This document shows, one piece after another, positions 1 to 12,010 of a stretch of 64,000 bases of DNA (its first letter is position 1; each line of letters opens with the position of its first letter). Origin of the DNA: Gibbula magus. Its lineage: Eukaryota > Mollusca > Gastropoda > Trochida > Trochidae. Location of the stretch: positions 48,226,040-48,290,039 of the forward strand of contig OW388293.1 in the NCBI GenBank assembly GCA_936450465.1, given 5' to 3'. A program made the position numbers and the translations under genes. The notes under the pieces are model-generated. The model had not been told where the DNA came from, did no database searches, and saw only the letters and a program-made list of their open reading frames with translations.

Positions 1-1640
1 TGACAAGAATGCTTTCCTCCTTGTGAATGGTTGGGTATCAAAACGACCGAAAGTGGTACGTATTGTCCAGAGTATTGTTCGTAACCATTGTACTGATCTT
101 ATATCATTATGTTTAAATGGTTTCTCATTTGTTTGGAATAGCTTGCTTGTTGCAAACTCGCGTTATTAACGCGTTCACATGCGTCAGAATATATGGCAGA
201 ATAATTACATGACACATAAAACTAATTTGTCCTTTTCCTCAAGTCCAACCCCCACAACGATTTAATAGTTGATTATTGCAAAACTAGTTGTAATTCTATA
301 TTTCGGTCACAATCGGTGCCATAGTTTTCTATCATCCTAATATATTTGAAGAAAATACTTGAAACACATATTCTGGTCATGGCATATGTAATGATTAATA
401 TTGAAATGAACTTAAAATGAATCTCAGCGAAAACACTTATGTGAAACAAAGTTTCTAAGATCTATTTTATAATGTGTTTTCTTTAGGACGTCAATTGGTA
501 AAACACAACATTGTTTTAATTTGTTATCAGAAAGGTAACTTTGAATCAATGTGTGTGATTTCAGTGCAAAATTACTGTTCTTTTCAAAAGAAATATTAAG
601 TACGACCAATCAGCGTATAATCTTAATTTCATAACGATATGAATATTAAATGCATTCAATTCGTCATCAATTATCGCTGCAGGAATTTCAGCATGATGTA
701 ATAACACTAGCATATATACATTCAAAGAATTCATTGAATGATGGCTTTAAGATACACATGTATTTTGATTTGAATGCAATCAATGATAGTGATGTTTTTT
801 TTAAAAAACTGGATATGATTTCTTGTTTGGTGTTATAATATTGTTCTATCCTCTGACAATTTTAGTAAATACAAATGTTGCTTTCTTACTGTTAGATCTC
901 AATAACCCTACATTCGGCAGTGCATTTTCACAACACCAAAAATATACATTGAGTTGCAGTGAATGGCTATACTTTGAAGATATTTCCAAATAAACGAAAC
1001 AATTTAGATGCATGATGGTGAAATACAATATTTATGAAAATCAACAATACTTTACACACAATAAACGGATATGATTATTATGTGAGTAGGCAATTTTCAA
1101 TATGCCGTCATCTTCCTTCAATTAATATTTCTGATGGTTTTTAGGTTTTAGTAAACACCTTTCACATGACATATATCATCTGATACATGATGACTTTGAA
1201 TATAGATCCATTGTTCTTATCGTATCGGGATATCCAAACGGACTCCACATGTCCTATCTGATTTTTCAGACATTGATTAATGAATTTTGAAAACAAATAA
1301 GTGTATATATAAATTCAAAGTGTGATTTAAATATTAGTTTTTAAATATAGATCGTTAGAATGACGTAATATCAGTTCGAATTAAGTTCCATATACCGTCG
1401 AGTCACGTCAATCACACATATTTTCACTGTGGTAAGAAGTTATCAACTGTTCACTAAAATCTCATTATTTCATTACTCATTACATATTAAATAGCGGTCA
1501 TATCTGCTATTTTATAATATCATGTTTATCTCATCGAGTGCGCTATTTGTCAACAACTGACAGATATTTTATTTATCATATGTAAAGAGTGCAGATTTGT
1601 GATTTCATGTATCTGAATGTGACACAGCTCTGTCCAGTTT
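1..1640. other. AT-rich spacer, no gene seen
   Basis: Low-GC sequence with frequent stops in all frames. The only open frames are about 60 codons and lack coding character. I see no repeat, RNA gene or splice-site series in it. Confidence 0.6.
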
Positions 1641-1744
1641 ACTCGTGAGAAATGGGTCATACAGTAACACAGGTCACAGGGTCACATCTGTTGCACTCAT
1701 CAGCCCCATGTCAGCTGGCCCTTCGGGATGGCTGGGGGATAGAC

Positions 1745-1877
1745 TAAGACCAATCACAGTGTATTCACGTGACTAAAACATGCAGCACTTGGAGGAAAGA
1801 CAATACTGGCGCCAAATCTGCTAGTGCAGTTGATCAACACCATTTTCGTTTTCGACGCCGTATATGATATCATTTAG
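1745..1877 (+). promoter_or_regulatory. Candidate promoter and 5' exon of a spliced transcript
   Basis: A CCAAT box (1750-1754) and a CACGTG E-box (1766-1771) precede a GC-richer stretch that ends in a consensus donor, TTTAG|GTAAGAA, at 1877/1878. This fits the 5' end of the unit whose later exons lie at 2193-2285, 2648-2753 and 3067 onward. No TATA box is obvious and the start site is not determined. The motifs are short and could be coincidental. Confidence 0.3.
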
Positions 1878-2192
1878 GTAAGAATTTATTTCCTCACTGT
1901 CTATCTCTTTACATTTTTTCTCGTTTACTTCAGAATGCTATAAGGCATCTAGCTACTAACACCAACAGGGATACACCTACAGTCTAAGTCGTTAGTAGAC
2001 CTAGCCATTTCTTTTACTAATGGTGTATGTAAATATTTTTGGAGCGAGTCTCTAAGTCCACTGTGTAATTGAACGATTACTTACGACCGTATACATCATT
2101 ACTAATATCATATTAACCTATGACCTATATTATAATAACATGCTATTTTGAATGAAGACAAAGGTTCAATTTTGCTATTGTATTGTTTATAG

Positions 2193-3111
2193 CTCCGGTT
2201 ACTAACGAGTTTGGAGGCGATTGTGTTCGCCGCGTGATGAAGAAACTGGGGACAAATCACCTGATGTCGACAAGCTGCTTAAAAGGTAAAACAAAAGATT
2301 TCCAAACTACACATTTAATGTCTTCACAATTACTTATGACTTAGCTTTATGACAATTCAATTGAAACAATATTGGAATATAGATATCGCTTGATGTCATA
2401 CAATTGATATCTAAAATGATTGCCAATTCATACAAATAATTATCTTACGGTTCTGCTTGTTTGTTCCCAAATTCAATTCAATTATTTCATCATATATGTA
2501 TAACCTCAGTTGAATGTATAAAGTTTTTGTGGTTTAAGTTTCTTGAAGGCAATAACTTTCATCATAAAAAGCAATATACTTGTGTTTTCAAACTCATAGT
2601 TTTTTTAATCCTTTTTTAACATTTAGACATGTTGATTTATTTTGCAGAAGCCTACATGAAAAACATTACTGCAAAGGAAGTGATGTCGAGGGGGAAGTTT
2701 CGAAAAGCTTAATACATGCTCCATCTAAACATGCCGGGCCTCGATTTCACCAGGTAACTTTTTTTTGTCGTAGTTACTATTTTTGCAATAATTTACACGA
2801 TCATACCTCCCTGTAACATTCATAGTTATCACGTTATTCAATTAAACCTCTGTTGTTTATTTATCATCCTCAAACGTTAGTTAAATAAGTGCTACATTGT
2901 TGTAATGAGGTGTAAATTTAATTAATGTAATATAAAATAATAAAATAATACAAAATGTGTGTATGAGAAAGAAGAATTATTATATAAACGTAGATATTAC
3001 TGATTTCCCTTACCTCTTTTGTTTAAAAAAATTCAAAGTTTATAAATGTGTATTATTTGTTTGCAGAGAGCAGCATCCAACAAGGAAACAAGCTCACGAA
3101 CCGAGAAATAA
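2193..3111 (+). CDS. Candidate spliced small reading frame, unknown product
   Basis: Three consecutive exon-like segments have good GT-AG borders: 2193-2285 (acceptor TGTTTATAG, donor AAAAG|GTAAAA), 2648-2753 (acceptor TTTTGCAG, donor CACCAG|GTAACT) and 3067 onward (acceptor TTGTTTGCAG). Introns are about 360 and 313 bp, with a further 315-bp intron back to the donor at 1877. Spliced together, one frame stays open for about 75 codons across all three exons, with phase 2 then phase 0 junctions, and ends at TAA 3109-3111. It is hydrophilic, Lys/Ser/Glu-rich, and contains KSPDVDKLLKRSLHEKHY. Against coding: this frame meets a TAA near the start of the first exon and has no ATG after it, so the start would need another acceptor or exon. 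A different frame gives a peptide of about 37 residues starting MKKLGTNHL. A long non-coding RNA is equally possible. I recognise no family. Confidence 0.35.
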
Positions 3112-3202
3112 ACCAAGGACAAGGAAACAAACTAATGGACAAGGAAACAAGCTAATGGAGAAGGGAACAAGATAATGGGCAGGGAAACAAGGTTATCGGA
3201 GG
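3100..3202 (+). repeat. Short 22-bp imperfect tandem repeat in a candidate 3' exon
   Basis: Four to five degenerate units around ACAAGGAAACAAGCTAATGG lie just past the candidate stop codon, in what would be the 3' untranslated region. Confidence 0.55.
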
Positions 3203-3230
3203 AAAAAGCTAACTTTTTAAGTTCAATCAA

Positions 3231-3236
3231 ATTAAA
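3231..3236 (+). terminator. Possible polyadenylation signal (ATTAAA)
   Basis: ATTAAA lies about 120 nt after the candidate stop codon at 3111. It is the common variant signal and would close the four-exon unit. It is short, and such hexamers are frequent in AT-rich DNA. Confidence 0.25.
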
Positions 3237-3599
3237 AGTATAATCACAGTTTCATCTCTCTGTTATCTTTGTGTTCTCGAACTTATAGACAAGAACACTG
3301 AAAACATAGCTTTTCATATTGTCATGCAGTTTCAATCATTCCGTGAAGAACATTATCACAAATGACAAACGATTTTACCATTTAAAAATGAAATGCCTTA
3401 TAATAAGCAGTCTGTCAACTTAAAATTTGTTTTACTATTTGGCAAAATTAGAAAGCCCTATTTCATAATATTTTTGTTATAACTTATTTTATAGCGGTGG
3501 TTAACTTACAAGAAATGTTACTAAATGTTTTTGACAATATGAGTTGATAGACTGTTTATGTATATCGTCTGAATTGGGTAGGCTTCAATGTTCATGAGT

Positions 3600-4465
3600 C
3601 TACAAATGGAATCTGTAAGGACGTTATGGCAACGTCGTAATGCGTTTGAGAGACAACAAAACTACGTGAGATAGACGGCATTTTCGTGTTCTCACATCAT
3701 CGTATGTAAGTAGAAAAACAAGGTTGTAGCAACCTTTCTGGGTGTCTACAGATTGACGTTGTGACGACGTCAGGATATACGTTAGGACAACGTAAACATA
3801 AACGTCGTTACAACGTCCTCGCAACGTCGTAATTACGTTGCAACACAACGTTGTAGCAACCTGTCTGGGAGTCTACAGAATGACGTTGTGACAACGTCAG
3901 GATTTACGTAAAGACAACGTAAACATAGACGTCGTTACAACGTCCTCGCAACGTCGTAATTACGTTGCAACACAACGTTGTGGCAACCTTTCTGGGAGTC
4001 TACAGATTGACGTTGTGACAACGTCAGGATCTACGTAAGGACAACGTAAACATAGACGTCGTTACAACGTTCTCACAACGTAGTAATTACGTAGAAAATC
4101 AACGTTGTAGCAACCTGTTTGGGAGTCTACAAACTGACGTTGTCACAACGTCAGGATCTACGTAAGGACAACGTAAACATAGACGTCGTTACAACGTTCT
4201 CACAACGTAGTAATTACGTAGAAAATCAACGTTGTAGCAACCTGTTTGGGAGTCTACAAACTGACGTTGTCACAACGTCAGGATCTACGTAAGGACAACG
4301 TAAACATAGACGTCGTTACAACGTTCTCACAACGTAGTAATTACGTAGAAAATCAACGTTGTAGCAACCTGTTTGGGAGTCTACAAACTGACGTTGTCAC
4401 AACGTCAGAATCTACGTAAGGACAACGTAAAGCTGACGTTGTCACAACGTTATCACTACGTAGAT
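3600..4465. repeat. 127-bp tandem array rich in ACGT palindromes
   Basis: The phrase CGTAAACATAGACGTCG recurs with its start at 3791, 3918, 4045, 4172, 4299 and (truncated) 4426, which is an exact 127-bp period. Each unit carries many self-complementary AACGTT, ACGT and CAACGTTG words and an ACGTTGTGACAACGT inverted pair. The first unit (from about 3600) and the last (to about 4465) are diverged or truncated. The middle units are nearly identical, which points to recent homogenisation. Short minus-strand frames here are incidental. Confidence 0.9.
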
Positions 4466-4517
4466 TTGTTAGCTGGGTTACACTATTTAACAGTTGAATG
4501 ACCCAATTGTTGTCAGT

Positions 4518-4520
4518 TTA

Positions 4521-4594
<74 letters not shown>
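4518..4594. repeat. (TC)n microsatellite
   Basis: An almost uninterrupted run of TC dinucleotides, about 75 bp. It makes the Leu/Ser-repeat start of the frame overlapping it an artefact. Confidence 0.95.
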
Positions 4595-4595
<1 letters not shown>

Positions 4596-4597
<2 letters not shown>

Positions 4598-5193
4598 AGC
4601 CTATAATGTATCGCCATATCGATACACCGAGACACCTTCGATTTTATTATCTTTTAAACTTTTGAAACGGACTGTTCCCAAAGGAATGCGATCATGGCTT
4701 CTACTGATGAAAATATCATATACAATCTCCTTGCACACAACTCTACAAAATAACATGCAAACTATTGAACTGGAACCGACAGATAGTGTTTCATAGGGAA
4801 GCGATTACCCTATACACGTTTATGGTTATTCTAACGACCCTATCTCTTACGCATTTCACAACGGACCTCTCCCCCAACGGGGCTCTAAAACTGATGAAGA
4901 ATCTCATATACAACTGCATAGATGAGATATCTCGCTGGCGTTAACTCAGCGTCCGCCGATGTCTGTGGTTGACGTCCCCCAAAGGACTCGGAGTTATTGG
5001 ATGTAAATACAAGGCTGAAACCCTCACCCCCTGTAGACATCTCAATCCGTCAATCTCGTAGTTCGTATTCTACCGGAAGCGGCTCCATGATCGCTTCGGT
5101 GCCCCTAGCGACCGTCTCTACCAGATTCGGCGTTCCCTCCATAACCCCAGAGCACGAGATGGGAATTCGGGTAATGGTAGGATGGTAGGCTGG
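4596..5193 (+). pseudogene. Decayed coding stretch, unknown protein
   Basis: GC is higher than in the flanks and the translation looks protein-like in one continuous direction, but it is interrupted. Frame 3 runs through a segment containing IELEPTDSVS, a TAG at 4794-4796, then a segment with SNDPISYAFHNGPL, a TGA at 4923-4925, then LALTQRPPMSVVDVP. At the C5 run (4976-4980) the sense frame moves to frame 2, as if one base were missing. It continues through KDSELLDVNTRLKPSPPVD and SSYSTGSGS to about 5175, where CGG|GTAATG could be a donor or where the GGTAG simple repeat begins. Two stops plus one frameshift argue for a dead exon or gene fragment. The Ser/Pro-rich character resembles a cytoplasmic tail, but I cannot assign a family. 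Confidence is limited because the signal is compositional. Confidence 0.35.
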
Positions 5194-5209
5194 TAGGTTG
5201 GTAGGATCT
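5174..5209. repeat. GGTAG-type simple repeat
   Basis: Tandem GGTAGGATGGTAGGCTGGTAGG-like units directly follow the decayed coding stretch. Confidence 0.75.
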
Positions 5210-6044
5210 GTGGATGAACTATAAAGTGGGCCATCTTGATGAAATAGACATGATTTGTGTATTTGAGCATTTTGGATCGAAGGTTTATTTTGTAAACTGG
5301 CGGTTGAATTAGTGTTGTAATATAGACATTATATGATGCTATGGCTGCCTGAAATCCACAATATACTATCTATTGATTCAATATATATCAAACGTGTACT
5401 ATTTTTGTAGTTTGCAGCAATCTTTATATTTGTTGAATACATAAAGATGGTCCATCAATAATTACTCGCTGCAATATATTTCAGCATTGGTTCTCGTGGT
5501 TACTGCGTGTAAGTACGCTATTTGATAAACACAGGGTGGTTTGTACACCTATATAAGTCTCAATATATATACTAACATCTTATTATCAAATGCCTATATT
5601 TGACCTTAAAATATGCAGTCCTATATTGTCTACATATTATTTTCACTTCAAGGCTGTTGGTAGTGTCAACTATCAACTTAATTATCAGTATGTTGGTCGA
5701 CATGAAAGTTTCTGATTAATCTATATACATAAAAATATATACTTTGTACTTGAAAATGAAATGCTTTAAATTCTCATAGTATATTCCCTTGTATGATATG
5801 ACATATGTTATCTATATTCCAAGCATCGATTAATAAATATAGAAATATTATTGATAACAACAACAACAACAACAACAGTATTCAAACATAATATTCAACG
5901 CGAAACGTCTGAAAAAACACAAGATCTTCATAAGTGATATAATTGCTTCTACAGATTAAATACATGTATAGTTCAACTCGTAATTGTTTTGACATTTAAA
6001 ATGTTTAAAACCCGAGCCAATATATCTGTCTTCTCATATGAAAA
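5210..6044. other. AT-rich spacer with (AAC)n
   Basis: No gene is seen. A perfect (CAA)n tract of about 20 bp lies at 5858-5877. Confidence 0.6.
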
Positions 6045-6214
6045 ATGCTTCCGTATACAAATTTTCCAAGGCTTACTTTAAACTTCGTCAAGCGCCATAA
6101 GAACTATGTAGCCACCAACATGGCAGCCATTACGGTCGAGCACTTTTTATCATTCCAAGCACGCTTTATTGAATTTGTTTGTTCAAGGAACCCGACAAGT
6201 TTGTCACTGCATAA

Positions 6215-6492
6215 ATGCGTAAATATCGAAGAGGTGTTGTTCATCGATTTTCGGCTCCCCGTGAAGAAATTGCCTTACTCCTGTCAAAAGAAAACGTTCG
6301 GCTCGCAACTAACCACCTCGTTCCTACTTACGATGCATTCGGAATCTATCGGTAAGTGTGAGGTTCTTTAAACAGCTCCGAGTGATGAATGACCCGGCGA
6401 CATCGCATTCGATCATGGCGTTTTTTCCGTCTCGTATTTCCAGAGGCTCAGTCGAAGAATCACCTTTTGATTTGGCGAAATTCCAAGAATAA
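6215..6492 (+). CDS. Candidate two-exon small gene, unknown product
   Basis: From ATG 6215 (directly after an in-frame TAA, with A at -3) a 45-codon frame beginning MRKYRRGVVHRF and containing KENVRLATNHLVPTYDAFGI runs to a consensus donor CG|GTAAGTG at 6351/6352. A possible acceptor TCGTATTTCCAG ends at 6443. Joining there keeps frame (CG+A = Arg) and adds a short acidic tail, SVEESPFDLAKFQE, ending TAA 6490-6492. This gives about 62 residues with a 92-bp intron. Alternatives are that the frame simply stops at the TAA inside GTAAG, or that the overlapping frame from ATG 6120 (Kozak-like ACCAACATGG, beginning MAAITVEHF, 108 codons from an upstream ATG) is the real one. The codon choice and residue mix of the 6215 frame look more protein-like. 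I recognise no family. It may be a first exon of a longer gene. Confidence 0.3.
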
Positions 6493-8430
6493 CATTGCCA
6501 GGAACCAAATCTCCATTACGTGCATGTAATTCCAACTCCTTCAAGCCCAATTAATCTTTGTCTATCCTGTGTCGAGACCATGCAATTGTCTATAGTACCT
6601 GCTATTTGTAAGTCAATGTTGAATTTTCTTTATCTTGGTATTAACAAATCAATGAATAGAGGCAAATTCCTTATTTGTGTCTCATTTTTGTAAAGTTGTT
6701 TTCAATTCGTTTATTTATTCTCCAAACGTTATCAGTTTATGTTGGGTTAACTGTAATTATGATCATGGAAATGATATTAATTTATTTGTTGCTTTCAAAA
6801 GTTGTTTTGATAACTCTGTTAAATTTAACTGTACATTAGATAGTGGGTGATATCCGTAGTTGAAAAATGATTTATTTCCACTATTTGTTATTGAAATTAT
6901 ATTGTCATCTAAATATATTTATCATTATCTTCATGAAATAAGAACAACATCTATGACAAATATGTCATCAGGTTGGATTATAATCAACCAATTAATTTCT
7001 ATGATCAGGATCAAAAGTAAAAAAATGAAATCGAATATTTTAAGGATAAAAGAAATCGATGGTGGAAAGCTGAGGTATTTCCCAAGATGCATTGCACCAT
7101 ATGCATATGAAATGAAATTAGACCAAGGTTATTTGATAGGGACGCCAGCGTATTGAGGGATATAATTGCTTTTGGTAATTAAACCAAGCGTAGAAATTCC
7201 ATATTTAATTGAAAGGGAGCCTGCCTTTATAGAGAGACATTTCAATTTAACAAGACATGACAGCGCAATGCGCATGTGCAGTGGTGTCGCTCAAAGGTGA
7301 CATAATCCCACGTCTCGCGAGGATGGTTGAGATCAGTGTTTGACGCAGCTCCGACTGCGCTTGCGTCGTCTGAGGTCAGAGGTTAAGCTCAATCAGCTGA
7401 TATAGGATAATGTGATTATATTAACCATGCTGCATGCAGCTGGGTTTGTCGAGGAGATCACAGCGCTGAAGGGATTTGCTTTTGATGTTGAAGTGTGGAG
7501 TATTTCCTCCTAATGAGACAATACTTTAAAAGATATCAGGAAACGTGTTCCTGTATCCTGATCGGTTACTGCCATTGTTACAAATCGAAACATACTTCCT
7601 TTATCGTTTACCTTACACTATCTCACAACCCCGTATTTACAGCTGTGTGATTATGAAATTGGAAGTTGATAAAAATATGATCTTTGTATCATTTCGGTGT
7701 AATATTGTAACGTATCTGTATCTCAAGGTAATCGGGTAATATTTTCATATTATATAATATGACGTGTAGTTCTTCTTACGTCACTATTCATGAATTGACA
7801 ACGACATCAACCCAAATTGGGGAGTAAATTGCTTCTTTATTGCACATAGGGATTTTTCTCAAGACCACATGGCCGAGAGGGACTCTGCATTAGAATTACG
7901 TCCCTTCACTATAAAAAACGGGAGGATAGCACTCTTAACCGGGCGAAACACGAAAATATAAGAGTAACCTACACGACAGGCTGACACAGCCGTCTCAATC
8001 GTAACGTTTGTATAACTATGTAATGCGTGGCGTAGATATGCGGCGTCTAAAGTGAATCATCTATAAGACTAGTCTGTCATCCAGTCATTTATAAGCCTAG
8101 GCAACTATATAACAAGGCAACAATTTTCAGTTTAAGGAAAACACGCCTCTGAGACTCCATTTTATTTCTTTATTTTTTTCAATTTTACAATAGAAAATCC
8201 TTTCAGAGTATAAATGTTAAGACTGCTTTAAGACTACGTGCAGCTAAAGATCTAGCTATAGATGAGGTGAGATTCTCAAGCACTCATATCACGGTTAATA
8301 ATTTAATTACAGGGAGAAATCCCTCAACACCATTTTGGCTATGTATTGCTGTGAAAACTGCGAGCATCGGCTTGCACTTGCGAACCATACGTGATACTGC
8401 ATTGAAATTCAGAGAAGTATTGCACTTACT
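6493..8430. other. Spacer, no gene assigned
   Basis: Mostly AT-rich. About 7240-7400 is distinctly CpG-richer (CGCGAGG, GCGCAATGCGC) and could mark an old promoter or mobile-element fragment. No splice series or long frame supports a gene. The plus-strand frame at 6860-7156 (98 codons) is Ile/Lys/Asn-rich, as expected of random AT-rich DNA. Confidence 0.45.
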
Positions 8431-8439
8431 GCATGTGTA

Positions 8440-8535
8440 ACAATTCTCTACAGGCGACTAAGTTGCCGGATGGGATTCGAACCCCGATCCTCTTGATCCG
8501 AAGCCGAATGCTGCGCTCGGTGCAAATCCAACGTT
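8440..8535 (-). repeat. tRNA-like fragment (probable SINE head)
   Basis: The minus strand contains GGGTTCGAATCCC, the B-box of a tRNA promoter, preceded by GCGCAGCATTCGGCTTCGG, a tRNA/SINE-like A-box region. The T-stem pairs for only three of five base pairs and no clean acceptor stem forms, so it is not a convincing functional tRNA gene. It is most likely a SINE head or tRNA relic. Confidence 0.45.
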
Positions 8536-8539
8536 CAGT

Positions 8540-11500
8540 GAACATGGGAGTACAAAAAAAAGTTCACACCTCAAGCTGCAGTTGGTTTCGATTAATTCAA
8601 TATTTTAAAAGAAATGAGATGCATTTGATATGACACGAATACAATACCACATATGCAGTAGTTCGAATGAATTACATTGGTGACTGGTTCATTTTTAGTG
8701 TTGAAGACAGGGGTAAGAAATGAAATGTACACACACATGGCCCCTATCATGTTTATAATGTTGTAATTGTGTGAAGAATGAGACACATTTATTGATTTTC
8801 ACATGGAATAGTCTTTCACGTCGATGAACAGTTGTGTTTTATCCAAATTATTTTTGGAAGAATTTATGAGTTGAAAATTTCATATAAAAAATAAAACCAC
8901 ATATATATTGCTTTACTGATAACTAAACGCACTGTTCAGTTTTAGAGTACGACGTCGAAAACATAAGATATTTGTAATTGAAAATCAAACATATGATAAA
9001 ACCAACTCAGGTGTGACTTTTTGTACTTCAGTTTTTTAAATGACTATATCTCGTAAGCACCGGCACGTTGTATCAACTTGGCCCACCTAGTGGTTGCACG
9101 ATTGTACAGCCCAAAGAGTTGAGATTGAACAAGTTATGAATGTATGTTTTTGGCATCAATTTTATGTTCGGCATTTATTAAAACCTGCAATGAATATAGC
9201 TGCAATAATGTTCGGCATCAATTATAATTCAGCCATCAATTACAGATATATGTTCAGACACGGACTTAAATTACCATGTTTTAAGTACGTGCATAGTTCA
9301 GGAAATAAGGTCGCAAAAATGTTAATGTTGTCAAGTATTCATTGTACGAAATTATTGTCTATCACTACGAAGAAGAAAAAGCTTTGGTAAGAATAGAGTT
9401 TCACAAAGGTTCACTACAAGAACATGAAACTAAAGCGAGGAAGAAAGATCCAACTTTTAGTCCGCAATAGTTTCTATATACAAGTGGTAGAGTACTAAAA
9501 GGCTCTCATGTCCTCTCGGATATAGAAGGATTTCTTGCAGTACAATTATAATTTGAACGTTATTGACAATGGGGCACTATAAAGGCTTTAGGTGGTTCTT
9601 GCATATTTGCCTACTTCCTCACACGGCACAAGAGTTCTCAAGTGGGCTTTTCTGCCACAACCGGATGTAGGTCGCTCGCAAGGTCGTATGGGTAATGTGA
9701 GAAGAATTTCAGAACTTTCGTGTATATGTGATAAGACACACATGTATATACATGAGTAGATCATGTAGATATACGTGTGATATACAAACTTACATCCGTG
9801 TCAGATCACGGGGTTTTCCATTCACGTGGGGAATAGCTGATGTATTCAAAATGACACGAAGATAGATAAGGTAGAGAGTTATTCCCTAAATCTCCTCACG
9901 AGAAACTTAAATAAGAATAAAGATCACGACTTGATTTATTCGATAACAAAGACAAATTAATTTGTTTAAACATATTTGAAAAATTAAAAAGCTAAGATAA
10001 GTATACGTATTTATAGATAACAACGTCTTCATTCCAAGAAAACAGCGTTTCAGAATTCTTGTATAGTCCATACTAGAATGCGATACAAGAATATGTATCA
10101 ACTTCGTGTTCTCGAAAAAAATAAATTCTTATTCATACGTAATTGTCTTTACTTTACTGTCAATTGCTTAATTGCAACTCAAAAAATGAATTCAAATATG
10201 AGGCAATTGTCTCATCCATATATGTTTCCAGAGACCATAAAATAATTATTATATTATTTTATGGTCTCTTCTGTTTCTTAGAAGTAAATAGAAAGATACT
10301 GTTATATCCCGTCCGCTTGACGTTGCATCTAGAGACTTTTCCATGTTAAGCCTTTGAAATCAAACTGTGATATTTCGGGTCATTACAGTTAAGATGTTAG
10401 GTAAAATCAGTGTATGTTAAACTAGAAACCGAATGACACGTCACCAGATGTTTTACTGAGTGTAAATATAGGTAACGATTCAGCCTCGTTTTGAATAGAT
10501 TACCATTTATCCGATCCTTCAAGACATAGTAACGTTAGCATATCATTGAAAGACGACCGCTTTGCCTTTACAAGACCACACTGACTCTTAACCTCACTCA
10601 TGTACCGAGTAACAACGTTTACAGATTCGCGACGTTGTGTAATGTTTCAACAAAGCTTTGGCGCATTCACCAGTCCCGCGAGAGTCGACGGTTGAATTTG
10701 TTTTATATCAAATTTAATAGAAATGAAATGAATTCATAGTTGTCAGATTTTATTAAATATGTTTCAAGAACACTCGACGGAACTTCCATCAAACTGACAA
10801 ATAGTTTGCAAATTAATGTGGCACTTTGAAATATGTAAAAATGAATGTCACTTCAAGTTATCGATGTCAGCGTGTAAAGACTGCGACCTGCTTAAGCCAA
10901 GAATAATTTGAATTGGAAAAAAGATGTTTGAATCGTATAAAAACACTGATAAACGAGGTATCGAATAATCAAACGCGCGCCTCCATTATTTGAATTTAAT
11001 CTATTTGAAGGAAATCTGGTTTTGTGTTTTGCTATAGAGAGAGAAGGGAAGTGCAGATAGTGATGGGTAATTTAACTAGATGCAATTTGGATTTCTTTGT
11101 GGATTAAAATCTCAAGAAAACATTTTGATAAGCATTTTAGAAGTTGAGATGAAGAAGACTGAGGAAACATTTTCTGGATATTCAACTTCTTTGTTCTGTG
11201 CAGGCGACGTTTCGACATAGATATTTATGTCGTTGTCATCAAGTAAAGTAGACTTAATTCTAGTTTCACTAGTTTCTGAAATAATGATTATAATGTCATG
11301 AGAATATTTGATATTTGAAAAAGGCAAATGTTTGTCAATGAGTTATTGTATAATAACATAATACTTTAAAAAAAAATTGAGATGGTGGTCTGACGCAATT
11401 ACCGTCCAATATGGTGACATTGTATTGTTTAAAGAATTCAACATTTTTTGATAAAACATTGTTTTGACGACGAAAGTATTAAATCATTCTAAAAGGAATA

Positions 11501-12000
11501 AACAATATAAGATATCTTGGAATATCATCACTTTCTATTCTTAAAGTTAAATATATATTTGAATTGCCTGACTGAATAAAGAAATAAAGAAATGTGTTCC
11601 GCGACAAAACCTAACAACGTATTGATATATCACATTTTCTTGTAAGCCAACTGTTGAAGTGTGGAACCTTTTCCATTTAAAATTTACATGAGTGTTAGAT
11701 ATCTTTACCTTTAACATTAAATGTACTTAAAATATTAACAAGTTTGGCTTTTAACGATCCAAGTATATCTCAAAGTGATAAATTTGTTGTTGAAACTATT
11801 ACTTTATTCTTGTCATTTTTATACCTTTATTGCTGAAATGTCAATTCTGAGACCACGACGTTTTATATCACTGTTCTAGCTAATAATGTACGTTCATTAA
11901 CGAGGAAGTTTTGTTTCGAAGGTGAAGGAAAGCGAATGTGAAACCGATGATGGTTTTGAAGTATTTTGATCCTACATTTATTTGCTTATAAACATAAGTA
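8540..12000. other. AT-rich spacer, no gene assigned
   Basis: No splice-site series or long frame is seen. Frames of 60-98 codons are of random composition. The one distinctive structure is the hairpin at 10230-10269, listed separately. Confidence 0.5.
10230..10269. repeat. 17-bp stem inverted repeat
   Basis: AGAGACCATAAAATAAT is followed by a 6-nt loop and its exact complement. It is a perfect hairpin or cruciform-forming site in a gene-poor stretch. It may be a short palindromic insertion. No function can be inferred. Confidence 0.85.
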
Positions 12001-12010
12001 CTTTCCTTTT

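Noticed and set aside
4494..4796. 100-codon frame starting with a Leu/Ser repeat
   Set aside because: Its start is translated (TC)n microsatellite. Only the sequence after about 4596 may be old coding DNA.
8440..8535. Functional tRNA gene on the minus strand
   Set aside because: The B-box is good but the T-stem and acceptor stem do not pair properly, so a SINE or tRNA relic is more likely.
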